A stretch of DNA of 64,000 bases from Chlamydomonas sphaeroides (Eukaryota > Chlorophyta > Chlorophyceae > Chlamydomonadales > Chlamydomonadaceae), in the NCBI GenBank assembly GCA_001662425.1, contig BDDC01000023.1, forward strand, positions 76,222 to 140,221, in the 5' to 3' direction. Shown here piece by piece: positions 1 to 11,700 of the stretch. Both the position numbers and the translations under genes were made by a program. Every line of letters starts with the position of its first letter. Position 1 is the stretch's first letter. The notes below the pieces were generated by a model. It did not search any database. It saw nothing but the letters and a program-made list of their open reading frames with translations, and had not been told where the DNA came from.

Positions 1-37
1 AACGTCTCGCCGCGCCCCTTGCTGTGCACTCGCACAG

Positions 38-3000
38 GCTCGCTGGAGGCTCAGCTGGTGGCCCTACTGCGCTCGCAGCAGCCGCAGCAGCAGGCAGCCG
101 CTGCGGCGGGCGACGCCGCCGCCGCCGCCGCCGCGGGGCCGTCAGCCGGCCCGGGCGCGGCCCCGGGCGCCGGCCGCGGCAGCGGCATGGGCGCCATGTT
201 TGACTCCCTGGCAGAGCTGGAGGAGCAGGCGATGGCCATGATGGGGGCCATCGGTGGCATGCCGCCGCCACGCGGCCGCCGCGAGCCGCCGCAGCGTGGG
301 CAGCAGGCGGCCGCTGGGTCAGAGCAGCTGCGGGCCGCGGCAGCGGCGGCGGCCGATGGCGCGGCGGCGGCTGCTGCGGCGGCGGAGGATGCGGCAGCAG
401 CCGCGGAGGGTGCGGCGGCGGCGGCCCTGGCGGCCGCTCAGCCGCAGCAGGCGGAGGGGCCGGCCGCGGCGCCGGGCGCCGCCGTGGCGGTGCCTGCGGA
501 TGCGGCGGCGCCGTCCCCAGCGCCGGCCGCAGCGCCGGCGGCGGCAGTGCCGGTGGCGACGCCCGCGCCTGCGCCTGCGCCCACTGCCCCTCCGCCGGCA
601 CCGGCCCGACGGGGCGGCCGCGGAGCAGCCAGCAGCGGCGGTGCTAGCACGGGGCGGCTTGACCTCGGCCTCGTGTCAGAGGCCCTGGCAGCAGCCATGG
701 CCACGGTCAACGCCGACGCCGCCTCTTTCCCGGCGCCCGGGCCCACGGCGGCAGCCGCAGCGCCGCCTGCGCCGCAGGCCCCGGCCGCTGCCGCCGGTCC
801 GCAGTCGGCGGCGGTGCCCGCAGCGGCGCCGGAGCAGGTGCCGGCGGCGCCGCCAGCTCAGCCGGACGCTGACACAGACATGGAGGACGTCGGCAGTGCC
901 GCCGCCGCCGCCGAGCCGGCGGGCGCGGCGCCGGAGGCCTCCGACCCGATGAGTGCGGACGTCGGTAGTGGCGGCACGGCGGCGGCGGCGGCAGCGGCTG
1001 GCGGCGCCGCTGCCGGCCCTAGCGGTGGCGAGGAGAGCTCGTTGGACGCACGGCTCCGTCGGGCTGCGCTGGCGGCAGGTGGGCTAGACCTGCAGCAACG
1101 GGCTGTTGTTACGGATGATGCGAGGGAATATGCTGCCAGAAAGTTGCCTTTCCCATGATGCCCTTGCAAGTTATGCCTCCTGCGAGCACAAATCCATAGC
1201 AACCCTGTGCCCCTGCTGGCGGGAACGCCTCCGCCCCGCGTCCGCATCGGTGCAGGCATCGACCTGGCCTTCCTGGAGGCCCTGCCGGAGGACCTGCGCG
1301 CCGAGGTGCTGCTCATGCACGGCGCCGTCCTCGAGGACGAGCCGCCGCCAACGGCGGCGCCGCCTGCCCCTGCCGTGGCGCCGCCGGCAGCTGCACATCA
1401 GCCAGCTCCGCCGCAACCGCAGGCGACGGACGCTGCTCCCGCTGCTGAGCCCAGCGCAGCGGCTGGCACCGGCGGCGCCGCACCGGCGGCGGGCGCAGCG
1501 GAGGCTGACGCAGTCGGCGGCGCGGCGGGCGGTGCCGCCGCCGCCGCCGGCGCTTCTTCCGGCGGCGACGCCATGGCGGTGGACGAGGAGGAGGTGGACC
1601 CGGAGTTCCTCGCGGCGCTGCCGGAGGACCTGCGTCAGGAGGTGCTGGCGCAGCAGGTGAGGGCTGCGGCGCTTACGGCGCCGGGCGGGGCCATGTGGCA
1701 AAGCAGCCCTCCAGGTCCGATAGGTTTGGGGTTCCCCTCAGGTATCCCCATCAGGGCACTTGACGTATGTTGACTCTTGAGCGAGGCGGTGCAGGATCGG
1801 GTGGCGAGTTGGCGCTGGCCGCGGCGTCTCCGTCCCCTTGGCGCGTGCCTGTTTGTGCGCGACCCACGCCTCTCTGCCCGCCCGCAGCGCGCGGAGCAGG
1901 AACGGCGGCGCCGCGAGGAGGAGCGCCGCCGCGCCGCCGCGGCCGCCGCCGCCGCGCCGCCGGGCCCCGCCGAGCTGGACCTGGCCTCGCTGCTGGCCAC
2001 CTTCCCGCCCGACGTGCGCGAGGAGGTGCTGCTGACGTCGGACGAGGCGATGCTCAACACGCTGCCGCCCGCGCTACGCGCCGAGGCGCTGCAGCTGCGC
2101 TCGCGCTACAGCCGCAACCAGGCCATGGCGGCCGCGGCGGTGGCGGAGCCGGCGCAGCAGGCTGCGCGAGGCATGCGCATCCACGTGGGCGGCGCGGCGC
2201 CGGGCTTTGAGCCCGGGCCGGGCGGCGCGGCGGGCGCGGGCCGGATGTGGCAGGCGGTGGGCGGCCGCGGGCCCGGCGGCCGAGGCGCCGCGGGCCGAGG
2301 CGCGCCGGGCGGGCCGGAGGCCGGCGCCGCGGGCCGCGTGGCGGCCGCGGGCGCTCGGACGGATGAGCTGGAAGAGGTGCGCGTGGCGTGTTGTTTGGCC
2401 TGGGGGTAACGGATCGACGAGGGCGGCTTTTGGGCGGTGGGGCTGCGCTAGCCCCTTCGCTGCCTGCCCGCAGCTGCCACCTGCGCTGACCTGTGTGCCC
2501 TTGGCAACGCCCACCTCCCGCGCAGGCCTCCGAGGGCCCGCCCTTGATGGACGAGGCCGAGCTGGGCTCCCTGGTCGGGCTGCTGCGTTGCGGCGCGCTG
2601 CAGACCAGCCGCGTGCCGCTGCAGCGCGTGCTCGCCAACCTGTGCGGCCACGCCAGCACGCGCCGCGCCGTGCTGGCCATGCTGCTGGAGGTGCTGCGCC
2701 AGGCTGCAGGCCCGGCGGCGGCGGCCGGCGCGTCGGCGGCGTCAGCCGGCGGCGCCGCCGACATGGAGGTCGAGGGCGCGGCGGCGGCAGCGGCTGCCAC
2801 GACGGCGGCGGTAGCGGCCGGCGGCGAGGCGGCGGCGCCAGCCGCGGCCACAGGAGCGACCGCTCCGAGCGACCCGCAACTCCGTCGCGTGCTCGAGACG
2901 CTCATCTACCTCTCCCGCAGCTCGACGCGCGTCTCCACGCTGCTGCTCTACATGCGGGCGGCAGCGCAGGCAGACGCGCGCGCCGCCGAGACATCGGCCG

Positions 3001-6000
3001 CGGCAGCCGCAGCGGCGTCTGACGCCAAGGGCAAGGCCGCGGCGCCGGCGCCGGGCGCCGCCAAGGCGCCCGAGCACGCGACCGAGGCGGCGGCGGGCCC
3101 AAGCGCGATGGAGCTGCTGCTGGCAGCGCTGGCCAAGCCCTCGAGCCAGGGCTCGCAGCGCAGCAGTCCCAGCCTGGACCTGAGCCTCCGCCTGGTGGAC
3201 CTGCTGCTGGGCATGGCTCTGACGCGGGTGGGCGAGCTGCGGCAGCAGGAGGTGGACGCGTGGGTGGCGGCGGCGGCGACCGCCAAGGCCGCGGCGCAGG
3301 AGGCCAAGCCGGCGGAGGCGGCAGCCAAGCCGGCGGAGGAGGCCGGCCAGGGCGCCGCGGCGATGGAGACGGAGCGCCCGGCCGCGGCAGGCGCTGCGCC
3401 AGTGGCGTCGCCGTTCAGCGGCGAGGCCGCGGCGCCGGCGCCCGCAGGCGCAGCCGAGCCGGCGGCGTCGGCGCCGGAGGGCAAGGCCGCGGAGGACGCG
3501 GCCAAGGAGGAGCAGCGGGTGGAGCTGCCGGCGTGCGTGCGCTCCGACCTGGCCGCGCACCCCGCCCGCCGCCGCGCCGACGAGCTGTGCACGGCGCTGG
3601 AGGCGCTGCCTCCGCCGCTGGTGCGGCAGGTGCCGCTGCTGCTGACGCGGCCGGGCCTGTCGGACGCGACGTACCACCGCGTGGGCGGCGTGCTTCAGGG
3701 CCTCGCGTGCGCGGCGCCGCAGGTAGGGCCGCGGGTGGGACTGGCGGCTGGGGCTGCGGCTAGGACCGGGGCCTGGGGCTGGGGCTGGGGCTTGTGCTGG
3801 GACCGGGGCCTGGGGCTGGTGCATGCCGGCAGGTCCCGCTTGGGGGCTGCCGCCCTTCACACGTTTGGTAGGTGCGCAGCGCCCAGCTCCTGCGCTCACA
3901 CCCGCTCACGGCCTGCTGCCCCCTGCCCCTCCAGGCCCACAGCGTGCCGCTGCTGGAGGCGCTGTCCGGGGAGCTGTGCCGCGTGGGCGCCTCCGTGGCG
4001 CAGCTGCTGCAGCGCGGCGCCGCGTCGGGCGTGAGCGAGGCGGACAGCAGCGTGATCACGGGCATGGCGCAGCAGGGCGGCGCGCTGCTGCGCCTGCTGC
4101 GCGCGCTGCAGGCCTTCCGCGCGCTGCCCGAGCCGCGCATGCAGCAGCTGCTGCTGCCGCCCAACCCCGTGGCCGGCGAGGCGGCGGACCAGGAGGATGC
4201 CGCGGCCGCCGAGGCGGCGGCGGGACCGGGTCCCAGCAGCAGCGCGGCGGCGGCCGCGGGCGCGGGCGCGGCCGGCCGGAGCTACCGCGCTGCGGCGCGC
4301 GAGGCCTTCGCGGCGCTGCCGGGCGAGGTGCGGTCGGCGGTGGCGGCGGCGGCGCAGCAGCTGGAGCCGCTGTGGGGGGCGCTGTCGAGCTGCATCGCGG
4401 CCGTGGAGGACGCGATGGGCCGGGGAGCAGGCGGCCCGGGGACCAGTACCGGCGGCGCTGGGGACTCGGACGGCGCCGGGCAGTCGGGGCAAGGCGAGCC
4501 TGGGCCCAGCGGCGCATCGGACGAGCCGGCGGGGCCGCCGCAGGGGGGCGCGGCGGCGGTGGCGGCCGCCGCCGCGGTGGCGGCCGCCAGTGCCACGACC
4601 CGGTCGCTGCCGCCGGGCGCGGGCCAGGTGCTGCCGCTGGTGGAGGCCTTCTTCGTCCTGTGCGCGCTGCGGGACGCCATCCCGCCCGCGCCGGCCACGG
4701 CCACCAGCACCGCGCCCAGCTTGGGCGCGTTCGGCTCGGACGCGGCGGCGGCGGCGGCCGGCGGCGCCGCCGTCACCGTGCACCCCATGAACGCGGGCGC
4801 GTCGTTCGACATGGCCGCCCTCGCAGCCCAGGCCGCGGCCGCCTACCGCATGTCGAGCGACGGCGCCGCGGGCGCCACCGGCCGCGCCCCGTCGCCGCCG
4901 CCTGCGTCTCTGCTCGGCGCCGCAAGCCGCGGCCCCAGCGGGCCGCTTCCGGCGGTGCTGCCGTCGCCGTCCGGGTCCGGCGCCGCTGCGGCGGGCGGCG
5001 GCGGCTCGGGTCTGACCGCCATGGCTTCCAGCCCGGAGGACAAGGCCGGGCCCTTCCTGCGCTTTGCGGACCGGCACCGCCGCCTGCTCAACGCCTACCT
5101 CCGCCGCAGCCCCACGCTGCTGGAGGGCTCGCTGTCGCCACTCATGTCGGTGCCGCGCCTGATCGACTTTGACAACAAGCGGGCCTGGTTCCGCAGCAAG
5201 GTGCGCCAGGCCAGCGACGCGGACCGGCCGTACGGCAACCTGCGCCTGGCGATCCGGCGCGAGCACGTGTTCGAGGACAGCTTCTACCAGCTGCGCGGGC
5301 GGCCGGCGGAGGAGATGCGGCTCAAGCTCAACGTCACGTTCCAGGTGGGGTGGTGTTGGCCGGGGAAGGGGCGCGGGCTGCGGGCCGGGGCAAGGCGGCG
5401 AGAGGCGGAGGCTGCGCGTGTGGCGGGCTCGGGGGACGCTAGGCGCTCAATGCCACTCGGCTGTCCTGGCTGGCCCCCTGCCCTGTGCTGTCCGCAGGGC
5501 GAGGAGGGCATCGACGCGGGCGGCGTGACGCGCGAGTGGTACCAGGTGCGTGGCGGGCTGGTGCGGCTGTGCCTGGCTGCCTGCATGCTAGCACACCTGG
5601 CTGGGCTGGGCAGCCAGCGGAGCGACCCGTGACTCCGCGCCGCGCCGCCTTGCTGCCGCCCTTGTTCCGCTCTCGCTGCCGATCAGGTCATGGCGCGAGA
5701 GATGTTCAACCCCAACCTGGCGCTCTTCGTGGCGGTGCCCGACGGCGGCTCCACCTTCCAGCCCAACCCCAACAGCCACGTACAGAACGACCGCGGCATC
5801 AGCCACCTGGACTACTTCAAGTTTGTGGGGAGAGTCGTGGGCAAGGCGAGTGACGACCGGCTGCGACAGGGCCGCCGCTCAGCGCGCGTGGCCCGCTCCT
5901 GTGCCCAGCTCTACTGCCCCCCAAACCAACGGCACCCAACTGCTCCACCTCAGCGCCCCACGTGCCCATCCGCTGTGCGTTCTGGCGAACCTCCTCATCC

Positions 6001-7452
6001 CTCCGCCTCGCCCATCCCTCCTCCCCGTCGCCCTCCCTCCCTCAGGCCCTGTACGACGGCCAGCTCATCGACGCCTACTTCACGCGCTCCTTCTACAAGC
6101 ACATGCTGGGCTCTCCGCTCACGCACGTGGACCTGGAGGCGGTGGACCCCGAGTACTACAAGGTGGGGAAGCGGGGCGAGGGGGCCGGGAGAGGACGTGT
6201 GATGCCCGTGGACTGGCAGGGCCTGGAGCTCGGGGATCGCCTTCAGACGCATCCGGGCCTCGCTCCCGCCTCCGCCTGTGCCCCATCCCTCATCGCCATT
6301 CTGCCCTCTCCCGCCCCCTCCTTCCCCCAGGCGCTGTCGTGGATGCTGGGCAACGACATCACCGACGTGCTGGACCTCACCTTCACCGCCGAGACCGACT
6401 TTTTCGGCCGCAAGGAGACGGTGGAGCTGGTGCCGGGCGGCAAGGATCTGCGGGTGGTGGAGGCCAACAAGGTGCAGTACGTCAACCTGGTGGCGCGCCA
6501 CCGCATGACCACGTCCATCACCGCCCAGATCGCGGCCTTCCTGGAGGGCTTTTGGCAGCTGGTGCCGCGCCACCTCATCGCCATGTTCAACGACCACGAG
6601 CTGGAGCTGCTCATCAGGTGGGCCAGCGGCGGGGCGGGGCGGGCTCACGCATCAAAGTACATGGCAGATACCGTGCCGTAGATGTGGCTGTAATTGGAAA
6701 CAGGGAGCTTCATGGACGAGGGCGTACTTGGGCGGGCCTCGAAAGCATTGGGGGGCGGGGACGCACAGGACAGGCCGCAAGGGTGCGCGAGGGCTGGTGC
6801 GCGACTTGAGGTTGGACGTCGTGCGTGCACCCTCTGCGGCCGCGCATCGTCGCCGCCCTCACGTCGCTGCCTGGCCCCAACCCGTGGCCCCGCTCTGCGC
6901 CCTCAGCGGCCTGCCCGACATCGACGTGGACGACCTGCGGGCGCACACGGAGTACAGCGGCTACAGCGGCTCCAGCCCCGTGATCCGCTGGTTCTGGGAG
7001 GCGGTGGCGGAGATGGACAAGCAGGAGCGGTGCCAGCTGGTGCAGTTTGTGACGGGCACCAGCAAGGTGCCGCTGGAGGGCTTCAAGGCGCTGCAGGGCA
7101 TCAGCGGGCCGCAGAAGTTCCAGATCCACAAGAGCTACGGAGACGGTGAGCGCAGCGGGGCCGCTGCCGGGGACGCGGCGAGGCAAAGGCACGGCGCTCG
7201 CGTATGCCTCGTATGTCCGCACGCAGGCCCCGCCTTGTCCCTGCGGCCCGTAACCCGCCTGGCCTCCCCGCTGCGCTGCGCTGCCGCTGCGCTGCCGTGC
7301 CGTGTCAACCCGCCTCCGCAGGCTCCCGGCTCCCCTCGGCGCACACGTGCTTCAACCAGCTGGACCTGCCCGAGTACGACAGCAAGGAGCAGCTGGTGGA
7401 GCGGCTCAAGGTGGCCATCCACGAGGGGGCGGTCGGGTTTGGGTTTGGGTAA
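38..7452 (+). CDS. UPL1: HECT-type E3 ubiquitin ligase, HUWE1/UPL1-2 family (5' end outside window)
   Basis: Transfers ubiquitin from E2 to substrates through a catalytic cysteine. Exons: 38-1078, 1256-1656, 1888-2376, 2526-3722, 3935-5344, 5498-5545, 5687-5845, 6046-6162, 6331-6617, 6907-7145, 7322-7452, all phase-consistent. An acceptor before 38 shows that earlier exons lie upstream. Three ubiquitin-binding-motif-like repeats are visible: FLEALPEDLRAEVL (about 1265), FLAALPEDLRQEVL (about 1605) and a FPPDVREEVL copy (about 2010), as in the DUF4414 region of UPL1/HUWE1. The HECT domain runs from about 5160 to the end. The catalytic motif HTCFNQLDLP has its Cys codon at 7348-7350, and the protein ends in the family-typical GFGFG. 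The segments between domains are mostly Ala/Gly/Pro. The intron after 5845 has a GC donor. Substrates cannot be inferred. Confidence 0.95.
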
Positions 7453-8784
7453 GGGCGGCACGCAGTGGGGAGGGCAGCGGCCGGGGGATGGGGGCGTGGG
7501 GCGTGTGTGGCTGGGATGGGGGGCGGCGGCGCAGGTAGCGCAGGGGGACGCTGTGCAGAGGCCGGGGCGGTGGGTGGCGCACTGGTGCTAGAGTGAGCGG
7601 AGCTGCAGCTGCTCCGGGGCGGCGTGGGGCAGCGATGTGCGGCCTGTGGGGCAGAGTCGCGGCTCGGCCTGGCAGAACGCGGTGGGTGCGCGCAGTTGCG
7701 AGTTGCGAGTTGCGCCCTGTGGCGGCACGGGTGCTTGGGCAGCGCTGGGCGTGGCGTGCCCTGGCGGTTGCGGTGCGAGACGCGCGGCGAACGCATGGCC
7801 TCGCCGTCTGTGTGATGCGGTGTGTGCGCTCAGGCCAACGAACTGACTTGGGCCCAGCCTGTGGCGGATGAACTGTATGTAATACTGCAGCTGTTGAGGC
7901 GCCAGAGTACGTGAGGTGGCTTGCAGACCACCCCCGTGCCAGGAGGCCTCGCCGGTGCACCGTGTGCCGTACCCATCTGCTGGACCCCGGCACCGGTGAC
8001 GCATGTACGGAGACCCCTCGCCCCGTAGGACGGGTGGTGTTCCGAGTGTTAGAACCCCCTCGGTCGCAGAGGAGGACCCCCCGTGTGGAGCTGGGTCGCC
8101 GCTTGCTGGGAGTCATCGTAACCAGTGGCCGCCCCCAGGTGCAACACCAGGCCACCAGCGCCAGCGTGTTGCGAGGTGCGGCAAAGCTGCACCAGCGCGC
8201 CGCTTGGCCGCAGTCCGCCCAACAATATGCGCTCCCTGCCCATGTCCATGCCCATGTCGCCGCAGTTCGCCCATGTCCTCCCTTGCCGCCCGCGCAGCTG
8301 GCTTTCCGATGAAGCCGCTGGCTCGCACCGGCCCCACCGGCCCCCTCCGAGCCCCACCGGCCCCACCGGCCCCCTCCGAGCCCGACGCATGCGCTCCACG
8401 CCCCGCGCGCGCGCCCACCGCCCGAGCCACGCCCTTCCGGCCTCCTCACGTAGCCGGCCCTCGGCCCCCGCCCCAATGCACAACCACACCTGCCACACCT
8501 GCCACAAGCGTCCGTCCGCGCTCGCCCCTCCGCAACATCGGCAGGGCCGCCGCGCCCGGGCCCGCCGCGGCTCCTCACACGGCCCACACGGCTCAGGGCG
8601 GAGCGTCAGCACGCCACCGCAGCAGCCAAGAATGCGCTGTCCCGCACAGCTCCCTGCCACGCAGCGCCCACCCATGCACGCGCCGCCGCACACACACACA
8701 CACCCTGCCGCAGCCCTGCTCCGTCCAACCCCATCCACGCCGTCCGCACACCACCTGCCCCTCCTACGCTCCTCGGCCCCCGCA
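7453..8784. other. Convergent 3' region between HECT and ACR genes
   Basis: No coding exon supported. It should hold the 3' UTRs of the HECT gene (+) and the ACR gene (-). A GC-rich imperfect tandem repeat of roughly 29 bp lies near 8329-8385. Long open frames on both strands here are a by-product of GC content and match no family I recognise. Confidence 0.5.
7878..7882 (+). promoter_or_regulatory. TGTAA polyadenylation signal of the HECT gene
   Basis: TGTAA, the usual green-algal polyadenylation element, lies about 425 bp after the HECT stop codon. Its position suits a long algal 3' UTR. Cleavage site not determined. Confidence 0.5.
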
Positions 8785-11700
8785 CTACACCGAGTCCGGC
8801 TGGCTGAACTCGCTCCACGCCGGACGCGAGTACACCGTGAACCCGAACCCGCGCGCGCCGCTGCCGCCGCCCCTCGACCCCGCCTCCGCCCTGGCGCCGC
8901 CGCTGCCCGCCACCGCCCCGCCCGGTGCCGCCGCCGCCAGGCGCACGCCGCCGATCTGCTGGCACGCCGCCTGCACCAGCGTGTCCGCCGGCGGCCTGCC
9001 GTGCCGGTCCACCAGGTAGAAGGTGTGCTCGCCGCCGCCCGACAGCGCGCGCACCTTGGCGCGGCTGATGCACAGACCGAAGTCGCGCCACACGGCGACC
9101 AGCGACGGCAGGTCGCCGGCGCCGGGGCCGGGGCCGCCGGGCGCAGCGGCGCCGGGGCCGGCCGCGGCGGACACGGGCACGCCCTGGCGGTGGGTTGGGA
9201 CGCGGAGGGTGGGCGTCGCAGCGAGGGGGTTGCGTGGCGGCTGGGAGCGCGTCCCTGCCCTGCCATCGTGTCATTCACACACACACACACAAACACTCTG
9301 TGAGTTACCTGGATGTGGACCTTTGTGCCCTGCGGCTGGCGTCGCTGGATGGCGCACTCCAGCATGTAGCGCAGCTTGGCGGCTCGCTGCATGGGGGCGG
9401 GGGAGGGGCAGGGAGGTGCAGCGGCGGGCGGCCGAAGGTGGGAGGGGCAGGCAGGTTGAGAGAGAGGGAGGGCGTGTGGGAGGTGCGGCTTTGGCTCCTG
9501 CACGGGGCTGCGTCACGCGGCGGTGCGGCTTTGGCTCCTGCACGGGGCTGCGCCCGCGCCCCCTCCCCGCCCGCCCACCTTGGCGTCCCAGTGCGAGTCG
9601 CCGTAGCGCGGCCGCATGTAGAAGGTCTGCACCGCCATGCTCACGGTGGCGCCCTTGGCGTCGCGCTCCAGTTCGCAGTCCACCGCACCGTGGTACACGT
9701 CTGGGGGCGGTAGGGCGGCGGGGCGGCGAGGCGGCGAGGCGGCAGGGCGGCAGGGCGGCAGGGAACGTGGCCCAGTGCCGCGAGGGAAGGAGGGGTCCGG
9801 GCAAAAGGCCTCGTACCGCACGCAGCGGCTGCCCCGCCCCGCTGGCTGCTCCGCCGCCCGCCACGCCCGCGGCCGCACCGTAGTTTAGGTCGGCCAGCGT
9901 GCACACCGTGTCGAACAGCAGCTTCTGGCGGTCGCGGCAGCGGATGCTGATGGTCCAGTAGTTGTGCTGCTTGGTGTGCTGCACCCACACCTGCGCAGGC
10001 ACACGGCCGGGTTTGGGATCAGGGAGGCGGGGCATAGTCAGGGATGGGGCCGGGCGACAGATGGCCGGGCCGCTGGCTCTGGCCAGGACGGGCGGCCGCG
10101 GCTCCGGAAGACGGGCACGGCGAGCATGCTCCGGGCTGGGCGCCCTCACCTCCGGCTTGTGTGCGGTGGAGGCCGGGAGGCTCGGCGGCAGCGGCGGCGA
10201 CATGGGCGGCACCAGCGCCGCCGCCGGCTGCATGATGGACGGCGAGCTGGAGGAGGTGGATGAGGGGCCGTCGCCGCCGCCGCCGCTACCGGAAGCAGCG
10301 GTGAGGGCCGACGGCACGGACGAGGACGCAGACGACGAGGCAGAGCCGGTGCCGGCCTGCCCCGCTGCCCCGGCGGCCTGCCCCGCCGGGCGCTCCGGCA
10401 CCGCGTCGCCGTTGGGCTCTGCGTGGCTGGTGCCGGCGCGCCCTCCGTGCGTGCTGCTGTCGGGGCTGCCGCGAGGGGAGGCCGACACCGTCAGCACGCC
10501 CGCCGCTTCGTCCCCGGCTTCGCCCGAGGCGGTGCCCGACGCCGCGGCGCCGCCCACGCCACGCGCTCCCCCGCCGTTTGCCGCCGGGGCCGGCGAGGCC
10601 GCGCCGCTGGGCGCAGGGACGGCCGGGGACGCCGGCGCCGCGGCCTGCAGCGACGCCAGTCGCGGCAGTGCCAGGCCGGGCGCGGGCAGCGCCGCGGAGG
10701 CGCTCTGCTGCCGCAGCTTGTCGGGTGCGTGGCCCGCCCAGCGCCGCTCCTGCTGCGCCTGCTGCTCCGCGATCTCCGCCTCGTACTGGGACGCTAAGGT
10801 GGTCTGCAGCCGCCAGCCCGCCTCCTCCTCGCGCAGCAGCAGCTGGTGCAGGCGCCGCTGGGGGAGGGCGGCCGCGGGGCGACGCGGGGCGGGGCGGGGC
10901 AGGGCAGGGCAGAGTCGGGGGCATCGACGGCATCGGCTCCACGCCGTACGCAGCGCGCTCAATGCAGGCCTTTTGTAGCCCTTCGCAGAACCCCGTCCCC
11001 GCCCAGCCGCCTCGCCCAGCCACCCTTCCTCCACACCTGCATACTCGCACCCTTGCCACCGCCCCCCCTGCACCCCTCCAACCGCCCCTGCCCCACCTCG
11101 TAGTGGATGAGGCCCTTGGTGGTGGCCACGTTGACGATGCTGTCGCCGCCCGGGTCCATCATGGACAGCAGCAGCTGCCGCAACCGTGCCAGCTTGATGC
11201 CGTCCTTTATGGGCGACCCGCCGGCATGGCCGCAGCTATGCGACACGATGCCACCGCCGCCGCCAGCCGCGCCAGCCCGGACACCGGCGGCGCCTGTCCC
11301 GGCGGCGGCTGCGCCGGCCGCTGCCGCGGCGCTGGAACCGGCCCCGGTCCCTGTGCCGCCCTCGAGCACGCTGATGACAAACGCGCAGCGGTGGTTGTGC
11401 GTCCACACGGCGGCGGAGCGCACCTCGCAGCCGTTGGACTTGAGCAGGCCGATAACGTCCGCCAGCAGCCCCATGCGGTCGGTGCCGGCCAGCTCAAACA
11501 CGGTGGACACCTGACGGCCCGAGGGACACGGGCGGGCGGCAGGGCCGGCGCGCGGTGCGGTGCGGGGCGGGGCACTGACACGGGCATCGTAGCGACGGGC
11601 GGCGAGGCACGGAGCTGTGGCGCGGGCTGGGCGGCAGTTACGACAGTCGCAGCTGCAGGGCTTCGGGCGGCGGGCTCGCTGGGTGTGCGCAGGGGCACGA

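Noticed and set aside
254..952. Arg-rich frame overlapping the first HECT exon
   Set aside because: It is the +1 shadow of GCG/GCC alanine runs in the real frame.
7406..8587. 393-codon open frame on the minus strand
   Set aside because: It runs through the HECT last exon, its 3' flank and part of the ACR 3' flank, is Arg/Pro/Ala-rich and matches no family. Such long antisense frames are expected at this GC content.
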